From: JAXMDC01 sp046349035
Lineage (GTDB): Bacteria > Pseudomonadota > Alphaproteobacteria > Rhizobiales > Kaistiaceae
Direction of reading: 5' to 3'
Length of the DNA stretch: 64,000 bases
Assembly: GCA_046349035.1 (NCBI GenBank)
Contig: JAXMDC010000003.1
Span: forward strand, 248,001 to 312,000
The stretch's first letter is position 1, and each line of letters opens with the position of its first letter. Below, in pieces: positions 43,568-51,430 of the stretch. Made by a program: the position numbers and the translations under genes. The notes under the pieces were generated by a model. That model was not told the origin of the DNA. It saw nothing but the letters and a program-made list of their open reading frames with translations, and searched no databases.

Positions 43568-43706
43568 CATGAAAAGAGCGAGCGGTTGCCCGCTCGCTCC
43601 TGTCGCCCCTCTGAAGCTCCGAGGGTTCGGTCCGTCTCGCGACGGCCTCCCAACCGACCTTGATCGGCGGTGCCTCCCATTACAAATTGGTAATGTCCGG
43701 CGTCAA
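43568..43706 (-). ncRNA. candidate structured small RNA or attenuated leader with own promoter and terminator
   Basis: Read leftward: -35 TTGACG (43706-43701), 16-bp spacer, -10 TGTAAT (43684-43679), start near 43672. Four hairpins follow. SL1: CCGA with a 6-nt loop (43654-43667). SL2: CCGTC-GCGA-GACGG (43632-43645), a GNRA loop. SL3: CCCTC with a 9-nt loop (43607-43625). SL4: a 10-bp GC stem with GCAA loop (43576-43599) and TTTT, an intrinsic terminator. The palindrome CATTACAAATTGGTAATG (43678-43695) overlaps the -10. The ~105-nt product is either a free sRNA or a terminated leader of the thioredoxin-like gene 100 nt on. No known RNA family recognised. Confidence 0.6.
43678..43695. promoter_or_regulatory. 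18-bp palindromic operator over the candidate RNA promoter
   Basis: CATTAC and GTAATG arms six bases apart, sitting on the -10 box and spacer of the leftward promoter, where a bound dimer would block polymerase. It also lies 51 nt upstream of the rightward Kelch gene start, so it could act on both. Confidence 0.55.
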
Positions 43707-43745
43707 GTTGGCGGGCTAAGGGGCTTGCAGCGAGAGGAGCGTCAC

Positions 43746-44729
43746 GTGAGACGTCATTGCGGCCGGGGGATTGGCTTCCTCATGCTGGTCGTCGCTTTCA
43801 GCGGCACGCTGAACGGTGGGCCGGCGCTTGCGCAGACGGGATGGACCTGGCGGACGGCATCGCCCTTCCCCGAGGCGCGCACCGAGGTGTCGGCGGCCAC
43901 CGACGGGGCAAACATCTACGTCTTCGGTGGCTTTGCCGCCGGCCGCAGCAGCCCGTCGGCGCCGACAACCATCTACCGCTACGACGTTGCCGCCGACCGC
44001 TGGTCGGCGTTTGCCGAACTGCCGGAGGGCGTCAATCACGCCGGCGCGGCGATCGTCGGCGGACGCCTCTATGTCATTGGCGGCTTCCACCGGAACACCT
44101 TCGAGCCCACGGCGGAGGTGCGCATCCTCGACCTTCGAACCGGCATGTGGCGACGCGGAGCACCGCTGCCGACAGCCCGCGGTGCCCTGGCGGTAGCGGT
44201 GGTCGGAGGCCGGATTCACGCTGTCGGCGGCGCCGTCCAAGGCGGGGTCAGCGTCGGCCTGCACGATGTCTACGATCCCGCGACCGACCGCTGGCAACGC
44301 CTCGCGGCCTTGCCGCGACCTCGCAATCATCTGGCGGCGGCCACACTCGCCGACAGGCTCTATGCCATCGGCGGTCGCGACGCATCGAGCATGCGGCTGA
44401 CCGAGGCCAGCGTCTACGACGCTGCGAGCGACAGTTGGCGGGCGCTCGCAGCTTTGCCGACCGGACGGAGCGGTATCGGCGCCGCCGTGTTGAATGGGCG
44501 GATTGTCGTGCTCGGCGGCGAGACCGAAGAGCGCCCCGCGCGCACGTTCGGCGAGGCCGAGGCCTACGAACCCGGCTGCAACTGCTGGGACAGGCTGGCG
44601 GCGATGCCGACGCCGCGCCACGGCCTCGGCGTGGTGGCGGTCGGCGACCGTATTTTCGCCATCGCCGGCGGCCCAGCCCCCGGGTTCGCTTACGCCGCGG
44701 TCAACGAAGTCCTTGCACCGGCGCCATAG
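43746..44729 (+). CDS. exported Kelch beta-propeller protein
   Basis: 327 residues from a GTG with GAGAGGAG six nt upstream. Signal peptide about 1-30. Six Kelch-type blades are visible: YVFGGF, YVIGGF, HAVGGA, YAIGGR, VVLGGE and FAIAGG, each with the W-x6-P pattern between. It is probably a periplasmic binding or N-acetylneuraminate-epimerase-like propeller, but catalytic residues cannot be placed. Transcribed alone; a hairpin follows. Confidence 0.85.
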   Translation: MRRHCGRGIGFLMLVVAFSGTLNGGPALAQTGWTWRTASPFPEARTEVSAATDGANIYVFGGFAAGRSSPSAPTTIYRYDVAADRWSAFAELPEGVNHAGAAIVGGRLYVIGGFHRNTFEPTAEVRILDLRTGMWRRGAPLPTARGALAVAVVGGRIHAVGGAVQGGVSVGLHDVYDPATDRWQRLAALPRPRNHLAAATLADRLYAIGGRDASSMRLTEASVYDAASDSWRALAALPTGRSGIGAAVLNGRIVVLGGETEERPARTFGEAEAYEPGCNCWDRLAAMPTPRHGLGVVAVGDRIFAIAGGPAPGFAYAAVNEVLAPAP

Positions 44730-44731
44730 GC

Positions 44732-44753
44732 GCGCCGCCTCGATAGGCGGCGC
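44732..44753 (+). terminator. 9-bp hairpin after the Kelch gene
   Basis: GCGCCGCCT (44732-44740), CGAT loop, AGGCGGCGC (44745-44753), two nt after the stop. No T-run follows. The motif ATAGGCGGCGCCCC occurs again at 45444-45457 after the next gene. Confidence 0.5.
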
Positions 44754-44831
44754 CCCCTCGGCGCGGGACTCCAAGAATGCAGCGATCTCGGGTAGTTTCC
44801 CGGCCCGGGGAGGCGCTGGGGAATACTGTCA

Positions 44832-45428
44832 ATGCGAGACCTTCGCGGCGTCCTGGCGGCGCTAACCGTCGTCATCTCTGCCGCTCTGTCCGCCGAACCC
44901 GCCGCCGCGGCCGGGCCGCGTTACGGCCATGTCTACCTGCTGACTGGCCTTGCGAACGTGTTTTCGGTCGGCATGGACACGCTCGGCGAGGAACTGACCG
45001 CCCGCGGCGTGCCCAATACCGTGCGCAACCACTTGCTGGCGCACCTCAACGTCGACCAGATCGTTGCCGACTATCATGGCGGCAAGATTAATCAGCCGAT
45101 CGCCATCATCGGCCATTCGTTCGGCGGCGACGCCGCCGTCTGGCTCGCCGAGCAGCTCAATGCCGCGCATGTTCCGGTGCGACTCCTCGTCGTGTTCGAC
45201 GCCACCGCGGCGGTACGGGTGCCGGCGAATGTCAGCGAAGCGATCAACTTCTATCTCAGCCCGGGTGGAACGGGCGTGCCGCTGCAGGGCGGGCCCGGCT
45301 TCAGAGGGGTGATCCGCAATCGCAATCTCAGCGGAACGCCGGACATCATTCACACCAACATCGACAAATCGGCGGCGCTGCATAAGACGGTCATCGCCGA
45401 AGTGCTGAGGACGCTGCGCCGCGGCTGA
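44832..45428 (+). CDS. small exported alpha/beta hydrolase
   Basis: 198 residues. Signal peptide about 1-27. Nucleophile elbow GHSFGGDAA, acid likely Asp in VVFDATAAV, His in IIHTNIDKSAALHKTVI. The size and lack of a lid domain suggest an esterase- or thioesterase-like lipase fold in the periplasm. Single gene; no clear ribosome site. Confidence 0.75.
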   Translation: MRDLRGVLAALTVVISAALSAEPAAAAGPRYGHVYLLTGLANVFSVGMDTLGEELTARGVPNTVRNHLLAHLNVDQIVADYHGGKINQPIAIIGHSFGGDAAVWLAEQLNAAHVPVRLLVVFDATAAVRVPANVSEAINFYLSPGGTGVPLQGGPGFRGVIRNRNLSGTPDIIHTNIDKSAALHKTVIAEVLRTLRRG

Positions 45429-45506
45429 TGCCCGGCCCCGCCCATAGGCGGCGCCCCGCGGCGATGGTAAGACCGTCGCCGCCCAACCCGAGCCAAGGAG
45501 AGCCGC

Positions 45507-45827
45507 TTGAGATTCCGTCCGCTGCAAGACCGTCTGGTGGTCCGCCGCATCGAGTCCGAAGAGAGAACCGCCGGCGGCATCATTGTCCCCGACACCGCCA
45601 AGGAGAAGCCGCAAGAGGGCGAGGTTCTGGCGGCCGGTCCGGGCGGACGCGACAATTCCGGCAAGCTGATCCCGCTCGACGTCAAGGCGGGCGACCGGAT
45701 CCTCTTCGGCAAGTGGTCGGGCACAGAGGTCAAGCTCGATGGCAAGGACTTGCTGATTATGAAGGAATCCGACGTCCTCGGCGTCGTCGAGGGCGCGGCC
45801 GCCGCCAAGGCGGCCAAGAAGCGCTAG
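45507..45827 (+). CDS. groES: co-chaperonin GroES, orphan copy
   Basis: 106 residues from TTG, 6 nt after AAGGAG. Full GroES fold: FRPLQDRLVVRRIESEERTAGGI, the mobile loop, PDTAKEKPQEGEVLAAGPG, and LFGKWSGTEVKLDGKDLLIMKESDVLGV. A basic tail (AAAAKAAKKR) extends the usual ~95 residues. No groEL lies beside it and no CIRCE-like element is seen upstream. It is therefore likely a second copy working with a chaperonin encoded elsewhere. Function in folding caps is secure. Confidence 0.93.
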   Translation: MRFRPLQDRLVVRRIESEERTAGGIIVPDTAKEKPQEGEVLAAGPGGRDNSGKLIPLDVKAGDRILFGKWSGTEVKLDGKDLLIMKESDVLGVVEGAAAAKAAKKR

Positions 45828-45845
45828 CCCGGCAGAGTCGCGGTG

Positions 45846-46907
45846 ATGCGCAGGGGCGGCCCTCTCCTCGCGCTCGCCGCCGCTCTATTCGCGGCGCCGC
45901 CCGCTGACGCGGCCGAGACCACCCTCGTCTACGTCACGGACAACGGCGCCGACACGATCCACGTCATCAACGGCGTCACCCGCGCGGAGATCGGCGTCAT
46001 CGGCGGCGTACCGAAGCCCTACGGCCTAGCTTTTTCCGCCGACGCGGCGCGCGTCTATGTCGCCAGCCAGGGGCAGAACATCCTCTACATTCTCGACCAG
46101 CCGAGCGGCGACCCGTTCCTGCGGGTGAGGCTCAGCGGCACGCCGGCGGACCTCGCTGTCGCGCGCGGCGGCGAAGAGGTGTTCGTCGGCATCGTCTCCG
46201 AACCCGGCGGCATCGATGTGGTCGGCGCCGGGCTGGTCGGGCGGATGGCGACGATCCCGCTCGGTGCCGCCATCGACAGCATGACCGCCAGCGCCGATGG
46301 CGCCTTCGTCGTCGCGGGCTCTTCGAGCGGTCGCTTCCTCAGCATCGTCGATGCCAAGGCGCGCAAGGAAGTGCGCCGCGTCGCTTTCGACAGGCCGGTG
46401 CGCCAAGCCGCCATCGAGAGCCGGCCGGACCGCAGCCCGGGTCGCATCTTCGTGCAGCTCGCCGACTTCAACGGCTTCGCCGTTGTCGACTTCGACAGCG
46501 GCACCGAGCTCAAGCGGATTGAGTTTGCCGCCGGCAGCGCGGCGCGCGGCGCCGGTGGAGCCGCCGGCGGCATCGCCATCGCCCCGGATGGCAAGACGCT
46601 ATGGGCTGGCAGTGCCGCCAGCGGCAGCCTCTACGCCTTTACGCTGCCCGAGCTGAAGCCGGCCGGCGAGGTTCGTTTGAAAGGCGCCGCCCCTGCCCTT
46701 CCCGAGGCTCTTGCCTTCTCTCCGACGGGCACGCTTTACGTGGCCGACGCGACAGCGAATGCACTCGCGGTTGTCGAAGCCGGAGCATCGACCGAAGGCG
46801 GACGGACGCCGGTAGGCCCGTTGCCGAAGCGGGTGCGGGTGATGGTTCTGCCCTACGACCTCGAAAGCGAACTCCAAGAGGACGAGCGGAACGCTCCGCC
46901 GCGCTAG
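45846..46907 (+). CDS. exported YVTN-type beta-propeller protein
   Basis: 353 residues from ATG at 45846 (a GTG lies one codon earlier). Signal peptide about 1-22. Blade repeats follow the YVTN pattern: LVYVTDNGADTIHVING, VYVASQGQNILYILD, and LYVADATANALAVVE. Often found as surface or periplasmic scaffold proteins. Its stop is 15 nt from the next start, so it is co-transcribed with the phosphoesterase gene. Confidence 0.82.
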   Translation: MRRGGPLLALAAALFAAPPADAAETTLVYVTDNGADTIHVINGVTRAEIGVIGGVPKPYGLAFSADAARVYVASQGQNILYILDQPSGDPFLRVRLSGTPADLAVARGGEEVFVGIVSEPGGIDVVGAGLVGRMATIPLGAAIDSMTASADGAFVVAGSSSGRFLSIVDAKARKEVRRVAFDRPVRQAAIESRPDRSPGRIFVQLADFNGFAVVDFDSGTELKRIEFAAGSAARGAGGAAGGIAIAPDGKTLWAGSAASGSLYAFTLPELKPAGEVRLKGAAPALPEALAFSPTGTLYVADATANALAVVEAGASTEGGRTPVGPLPKRVRVMVLPYDLESELQEDERNAPPR

Positions 46908-46922
46908 CCGGAGATGCGAGGC

Positions 46923-47774
46923 ATGCGGCAAACCGTTCTTGCGCAACGACTGATCGCCATCCTCCTCGCGCTGACAGCATTGGTCAGCGGCGCTGCAGCC
47001 GGCCCGCCGATCGGCGCATTCAAGAAGGTCTTCGTGGTCGTTCTCGAAAACACCGACTACGAGCTGGCGATCCGCCAGGACTTCCTCGGCAGACTGGCGC
47101 GGCGTGGCGGCCTGCTCGCCAATTTTCACGACGTCGGTCACCCCTCGCAGCCGAACTACATCGCGATGATCGCCGGCGATCGGCTTGGCGTGACGGGCGA
47201 CGACAACGTCACGCTCAACGCCCCTCATCTCGCCGACCGCCTGGAGGCCAGGGGACTGGACTGGAAGGTCTACGCGGAGGGGTTCCCGGGCAAGTGTTTC
47301 CTCGGCGCACGATCGGGGCGCTACGTGCGCAAGCACGTGCCGTTCCTGTCCTTCGCAAGCGTGCAACACGATCCAAAGCGCTGCGCCCGGATTGTGAGCG
47401 CCGACACGCTCGATGCCGACATCAGAGCCAACGCCCTGCCGGCCTTCTCGCTCTACGTGCCGGACCTCAGGAACGACGGGCACGACACCGGCGTCCAGTA
47501 TGCCGACCGTTGGCTCGCCGGCCGTTTCGGGCCGCTGCTGCAGCGGACCGACTTCATGAAGGACATTCTCTTGGTCGTGACCTTCGACGAGGCCAGCGCG
47601 GCAAACGACCACATCGCCACGATCCTCCTCGGCGACAGCATCCGGCCGGGTTCGCGCTCCGACACCCGATACGACCACTATGCCCTGCTCAAGCTCATCG
47701 TCGACGGCCTGCAACTTCGCAGCGTCGGTCCGCACGATGCCGTGGCACCCACCATCGACGGTGTCTGGCGCTGA
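46923..47774 (+). CDS. exported phosphoesterase (acid-phosphatase/phospholipase C superfamily)
   Basis: 283 residues from ATG at 46923, 9 nt after GGAG. Signal peptide about 1-27. Alkaline-phosphatase-superfamily marks: VVVLENTDY, nucleophile region HPSQPNYIAM, VPDLRNDGHDTG and VTFDEAS. Relatives hydrolyse phosphomonoesters or phospholipids in the periplasm. The protein is short for the phospholipase C branch, closer to bacterial acid phosphatases. Downstream partner of the propeller gene. Confidence 0.82.
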   Translation: MRQTVLAQRLIAILLALTALVSGAAAGPPIGAFKKVFVVVLENTDYELAIRQDFLGRLARRGGLLANFHDVGHPSQPNYIAMIAGDRLGVTGDDNVTLNAPHLADRLEARGLDWKVYAEGFPGKCFLGARSGRYVRKHVPFLSFASVQHDPKRCARIVSADTLDADIRANALPAFSLYVPDLRNDGHDTGVQYADRWLAGRFGPLLQRTDFMKDILLVVTFDEASAANDHIATILLGDSIRPGSRSDTRYDHYALLKLIVDGLQLRSVGPHDAVAPTIDGVWR

Positions 47775-47925
47775 GCGGCCTGCCCCGGCTTTTCCACATC
47801 ATCGCCGGGGTTTTGCACTGCCCTCGCCTCGGCGAAGGCGTACGCCCTTGCCATGTTGGCTAACGCGAAATTAACCACTGTCGTGGCGCTCTGGGCTCTG
47901 GGGGAGTGCCGTACCGGGGACTTCA

Positions 47926-48771
47926 ATGCGTCGCGCGTTCTTTGCTTTCTGTCTCGTCGGCCTCGGCGGGGCGGCCCAACTTAGCTCTTCGCCAGCGGCA
48001 GCCGCTCCCTGCACCAATCCCGACGCGCTTGGCGTCTCGCGCGTGCTCGAGGTCGACATTGCCGACGCCGTGGCGGTCGGACGGGTCGAGTTCCGCGGCC
48101 GCCTGCCCCTCGCCAAAGGCGAGGTGGTGCTGACCTTCGACGACGGACCGCGACCCGGAACGACGCCGGCGGTTCTGCACGCCCTGCAGGCAGAATGTGC
48201 GCGCGCCACCTTCTTCATCATCGGGAAGATGGCCGCCGATCACTCGGCTCTTCTGCGCGAGGTCGAGGCGGCCGGACACACCATCGGCACGCACACTTAC
48301 GCCCACCTCCTCGACATCAAGTCGCGGCCGCCTGAGGAAGGCATCGCCGCCATCGACGGCGGCATCCGCGTGATCACGGAAAAGCTCGGGCATCCCCCAG
48401 CGCCGTTCTTCCGCTTTCCTGGGTTCATCCACACGCCGGAAATGCTGGCCCACCTCGCCGACCTCCACATAGCCGCGTTCGGCGCGGACGTGGTGGGCGA
48501 CGACTGGAAGCGGATCGGCCCGGACGAGGTGCGGGCGCGGGTGATGCAGCGGCTGCACCAGCGCGAAGGCGGCATCATCATGCTGCACGATACCAAGCGG
48601 GCGACCGCAGCGATGCTGCCGGACCTGCTGCGCGATCTTAAACTCGGGGGTTACCACCTCGTCGCGCTGGTGCCTGCGCGAGCCAAGCCGGTGCCACCGG
48701 GCGTTAATCCTAACGAAGTCGTTGGCGCGATCGGCGCCAAAGCCGCCCAGCCGACGGCGAAAGCCCCCTAG
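47926..48771 (+). CDS. secreted polysaccharide deacetylase (NodB family), paralog 3 of 3
   Basis: 281 residues. Signal peptide about 1-25, then CTNPDALGVSRVL as in the genes at 3236 and 13687. NodB motifs: TFDDGP, HTYAH, FRFPG, GDDW and IMLHD. It has a short Pro/Ala tail. Predicted metal-dependent deacetylation of an envelope glycan. Transcribed alone after the phosphoesterase gene (151 nt gap). Confidence 0.9.
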   Translation: MRRAFFAFCLVGLGGAAQLSSSPAAAAPCTNPDALGVSRVLEVDIADAVAVGRVEFRGRLPLAKGEVVLTFDDGPRPGTTPAVLHALQAECARATFFIIGKMAADHSALLREVEAAGHTIGTHTYAHLLDIKSRPPEEGIAAIDGGIRVITEKLGHPPAPFFRFPGFIHTPEMLAHLADLHIAAFGADVVGDDWKRIGPDEVRARVMQRLHQREGGIIMLHDTKRATAAMLPDLLRDLKLGGYHLVALVPARAKPVPPGVNPNEVVGAIGAKAAQPTAKAP

Positions 48772-49058
48772 ACGGCGGGGCAGCCGGTGTTCATCCTGTA
48801 CAGGACGCCCGCTTGCGCAGGCCTCCCGGAATGTGCTCAAACCATTGTCCGGGCTCGGCGATCCGGCGGAAAGTCGCCGCATTCCCGGCAAGCTCGTGCC
48901 TCATTTGGCGCGCAAGTCTGCAAGATCAGGAGGCCAGTGAATCGCCCAGAGGCGGGCGGCATCGTTTTGATTTGGGTCAGGTCGCGGCGGGATCTGTCGT
49001 GTTGCGTAGGAGTTGACCGATTCCTGAGAAGACGGCCCTCAAAGAGCTAGACTCGTAT

Positions 49059-50057
49059 TTGACCGAGGATATCCGCTCAGTCTTCGACGAGCTGCGCTCC
49101 CCTCCGCCGGAGCCCGAGCCGGCCAACGACGTGGTTGGCGCGCGGGCGCTTCCATTGTCTGACCGCTTGGCGCGCCCGGTGCGCTCGCCGCAGGCGCCAG
49201 TGAAGCGCGTGCGCCTCTCGGCGACGCCTTGGATGACACGGGCCCTGTCGGATGCCGAAGGCCGGCCTCACGGGCATGCCACATGGCGCCCCAGCGTCAT
49301 TGCCATCTTGGCCGTGCTCGGCGCGACATTCGCTGCCGGCGTGGTTTTCGTCGTCGAACTCGCCAACCCGCCGAAGCCGAAGGTGGCGGTTGCCACCGTG
49401 CCGACCCCGGCCCCCTCCGCCGCGGCGACCCAGCCACGACGGACCAGCGAGCCGCAGACGGCGGTTGCCGCCGCCAATGTCAGTGCCGTGCCGCAGTCGG
49501 TCACCGGCCCGACGGGCGTCCGCACCGTGCGGACGGTAGCTATCGACAACACCGGAGCCCCGGCTCAGAAGGACCCGATACTCGGGCCGCCCGTGAGCCA
49601 GGCCAAGGTCGATCCGCCGGCATTGGGTTCGCCGGCCCCGAATGCCCTGGCGCTCGCCGCCCCTGCGGCGGTGCGCAGCGCGCCCGCTGCGGCTGTCGCC
49701 GAGGTGGCCGCCGCCACTCCACCTGCACAACGGACCGCTGCCCCTCAGAGTGCGCCGACCGCGCCGGCAGCCGCTGACGCGACGGCGGCGGCAACGCCTA
49801 CGACGCCTGCCGCGCCGCGGAGCGTGGTCGTGGCGAAGCCGACGACAAGCGCCAGCGCCTCGCGGTCGACGGTCAGCGTCGACGCCAATATGCGCGGCTC
49901 CAAGGGCGGCGACAAAGTCGCAGTGGTGCCGGCCGGCGCCGCGGTCGACCTCATCAGCTGCGACAGCGTGTGGTGCGAGGTGAACTACGGCGGCAAGCGC
50001 GGCTATGTCTACCGTCCGTTCATCAAGGATGTCGCGGCCACGCTCGCCAAGCGCTGA
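49059..50057 (+). CDS. membrane-anchored SH3-domain protein
   Basis: 332 residues from TTG at 49059; no in-frame ATG is available after the stop at 49014, and the ribosome site is weak. One transmembrane helix (about 80-102), a long Ala/Pro/Thr linker (about 105-265), and a bacterial SH3 domain at the end (VSVDANMRGSKGG, VDLISCDSVWCEVNYGGKRGYVYR). Such domains bind cell-wall peptides. The 287-nt gap before it holds no recognised gene. Confidence 0.72.
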   Translation: MTEDIRSVFDELRSPPPEPEPANDVVGARALPLSDRLARPVRSPQAPVKRVRLSATPWMTRALSDAEGRPHGHATWRPSVIAILAVLGATFAAGVVFVVELANPPKPKVAVATVPTPAPSAAATQPRRTSEPQTAVAAANVSAVPQSVTGPTGVRTVRTVAIDNTGAPAQKDPILGPPVSQAKVDPPALGSPAPNALALAAPAAVRSAPAAAVAEVAAATPPAQRTAAPQSAPTAPAAADATAAATPTTPAAPRSVVVAKPTTSASASRSTVSVDANMRGSKGGDKVAVVPAGAAVDLISCDSVWCEVNYGGKRGYVYRPFIKDVAATLAKR

Positions 50058-50110
50058 GCCGGCGGACCGCGGCCCGGATCTAGCCGCCATGCCAGCCGAT
50101 AACAGACAAA

Positions 50111-50141
50111 GAAAAGGCCCGGGCAATGCCCGGGCCTTTTC
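50111..50141. terminator. bidirectional terminator between convergent genes
   Basis: GAAAAGGCCCGGGC (50111-50124), AAT loop, complement at 50128-50141. The rightward reading ends in TTTTC and the leftward reading likewise. It closes the SH3 gene and the NHL-protein gene. Confidence 0.9.
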
Positions 50142-50162
50142 GATTCTAGCGTGGAGCGGAGA

Positions 50163-51404
50163 CTAACCGGCAGGCCAAGCAGGTTTGCCGCTAGCGGGAA
50201 CCGGGCCGACGCCCTTGTTCACGAACTTCTGCACGCGCTTACCGGTGTAGGTTTCCGTCGTGTAGATGTTGCCCTTGGAGTCGGTGGCGATCGAATGCAC
50301 GCCGAGCCAGAGGCCGGGCTGACGTCCGCCGCCGCCGAAATTGTAGAGCTCCTCCATCGACGCGCGGTCGAACACGTGGATTTTGGCGTTGTTGCCGTCG
50401 GCCAAGTAAAGGAACCGCTGACCGGTGTCGCTGGAGAAGGCGATGTCCCAGGTCGAGCCGTCGGCCCGGGTCTGCTTCTCGACGATCACTTCTTTCACGA
50501 AGGAGCCGTCGCCCTTGAATATCTGGATGCGGTCGTTGACGCGATCGCAGACATAAACCAGGCCGTCATTTGCCATGTTGGCGCAGTGCACCGGGTTGCG
50601 GAACTGCTGCGCGATAGGCTGAGCCGGGTCGTAGGGGCCGAGGTCCGCGTCGGTCGGCGGCTTCCCGTAGGCGCCCCACATCCGCTTCATCTTGCCCGTA
50701 TCCATATCGAGCACGGCAACGCGGTGGTTGAGGTAGCCGTCGGCGACGTAGGCCTCGTTGGCGCGGGCGTCGATCCAGATCTTCGCGACGCGCCCGAAGC
50801 TCTCCGGATCGGTGCTGTTGGCCTTGTATGTCGGCATCTTCTCGGGCGAGGCCGGGTCCTTGCGGGCGTCAGCCTTGCCGTACTGGGCGACAAACTTGCC
50901 GTCGCGGGTAAACTTCAAAATCTGCGAGTCGCCGCCGCCGTTGCCGCCGATCCAGACAAAACCCTTGTTGTCGACGATGACGCTGTGGTTCGAGGTCGGC
51001 CACTGGTATTCGCCATTCTTGGCAGGACCGCCCCAACCCTGCACGTAGTTGCCGTCGGCATCGTATTCGATGACCGGCGGGGCCGCCGTGCAGCAGCCGC
51101 GCAGTTGAGTGGCAGTAGCGTTCGGCGGAGTCATCAACTCGGTGTTGTCGAGGTTGCCGGCGTCGTTGCCGCGGTGGACAATCCACACGTGGTCGCGTTC
51201 ATCGACCCAAACGCCGATCGTCTGGCCCAGCAGGCCGTTGTTCGGATTGGGCTTCGGCCACAATGGGTCAACCTCGAAGCGCGGGGCCTGCTTGCCCTGG
51301 GCGACGGCGCTTTGCAGCCAAACCTGACCGCTGCCGAGCGCCACCAGCAGTGCAAGGATGCCCGCGCCGGTGTAAAATTTCCTGTCTTTGAGTATTCGCG
51401 CCAT
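50163..51404 (-). CDS. exported NHL-type beta-propeller protein
   Basis: 413 residues, ATG at 51404 with GGGAGGG about 8 nt upstream. Signal peptide about 1-36. Six-bladed NHL pattern: HSVIVDNKGFVWIGGN, EAYVADGYLNHRVAVLDMD, LVYVCDRVNDRIQIFKGDG, HSIATDSKGNIYTTETYTGKRVQKF. A CC pair (RGCC) lies near residue 103. Peptidylglycine lyase-like or scaffold function is possible, but catalytic residues are not identified. Confidence 0.8.
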   Translation of the reverse strand: MARILKDRKFYTGAGILALLVALGSGQVWLQSAVAQGKQAPRFEVDPLWPKPNPNNGLLGQTIGVWVDERDHVWIVHRGNDAGNLDNTELMTPPNATATQLRGCCTAAPPVIEYDADGNYVQGWGGPAKNGEYQWPTSNHSVIVDNKGFVWIGGNGGGDSQILKFTRDGKFVAQYGKADARKDPASPEKMPTYKANSTDPESFGRVAKIWIDARANEAYVADGYLNHRVAVLDMDTGKMKRMWGAYGKPPTDADLGPYDPAQPIAQQFRNPVHCANMANDGLVYVCDRVNDRIQIFKGDGSFVKEVIVEKQTRADGSTWDIAFSSDTGQRFLYLADGNNAKIHVFDRASMEELYNFGGGGRQPGLWLGVHSIATDSKGNIYTTETYTGKRVQKFVNKGVGPVPASGKPAWPAG

Positions 51405-51430
51405 CCCACTACCCTCCCAGGTACGGCTCC

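Noticed and set aside
43568..43706. TPP, cobalamin, glycine, FMN, SAM or ZTP riboswitch, or SRP RNA, at the candidate RNA
   Set aside because: None of the conserved core strings of those RNAs could be found in either strand.
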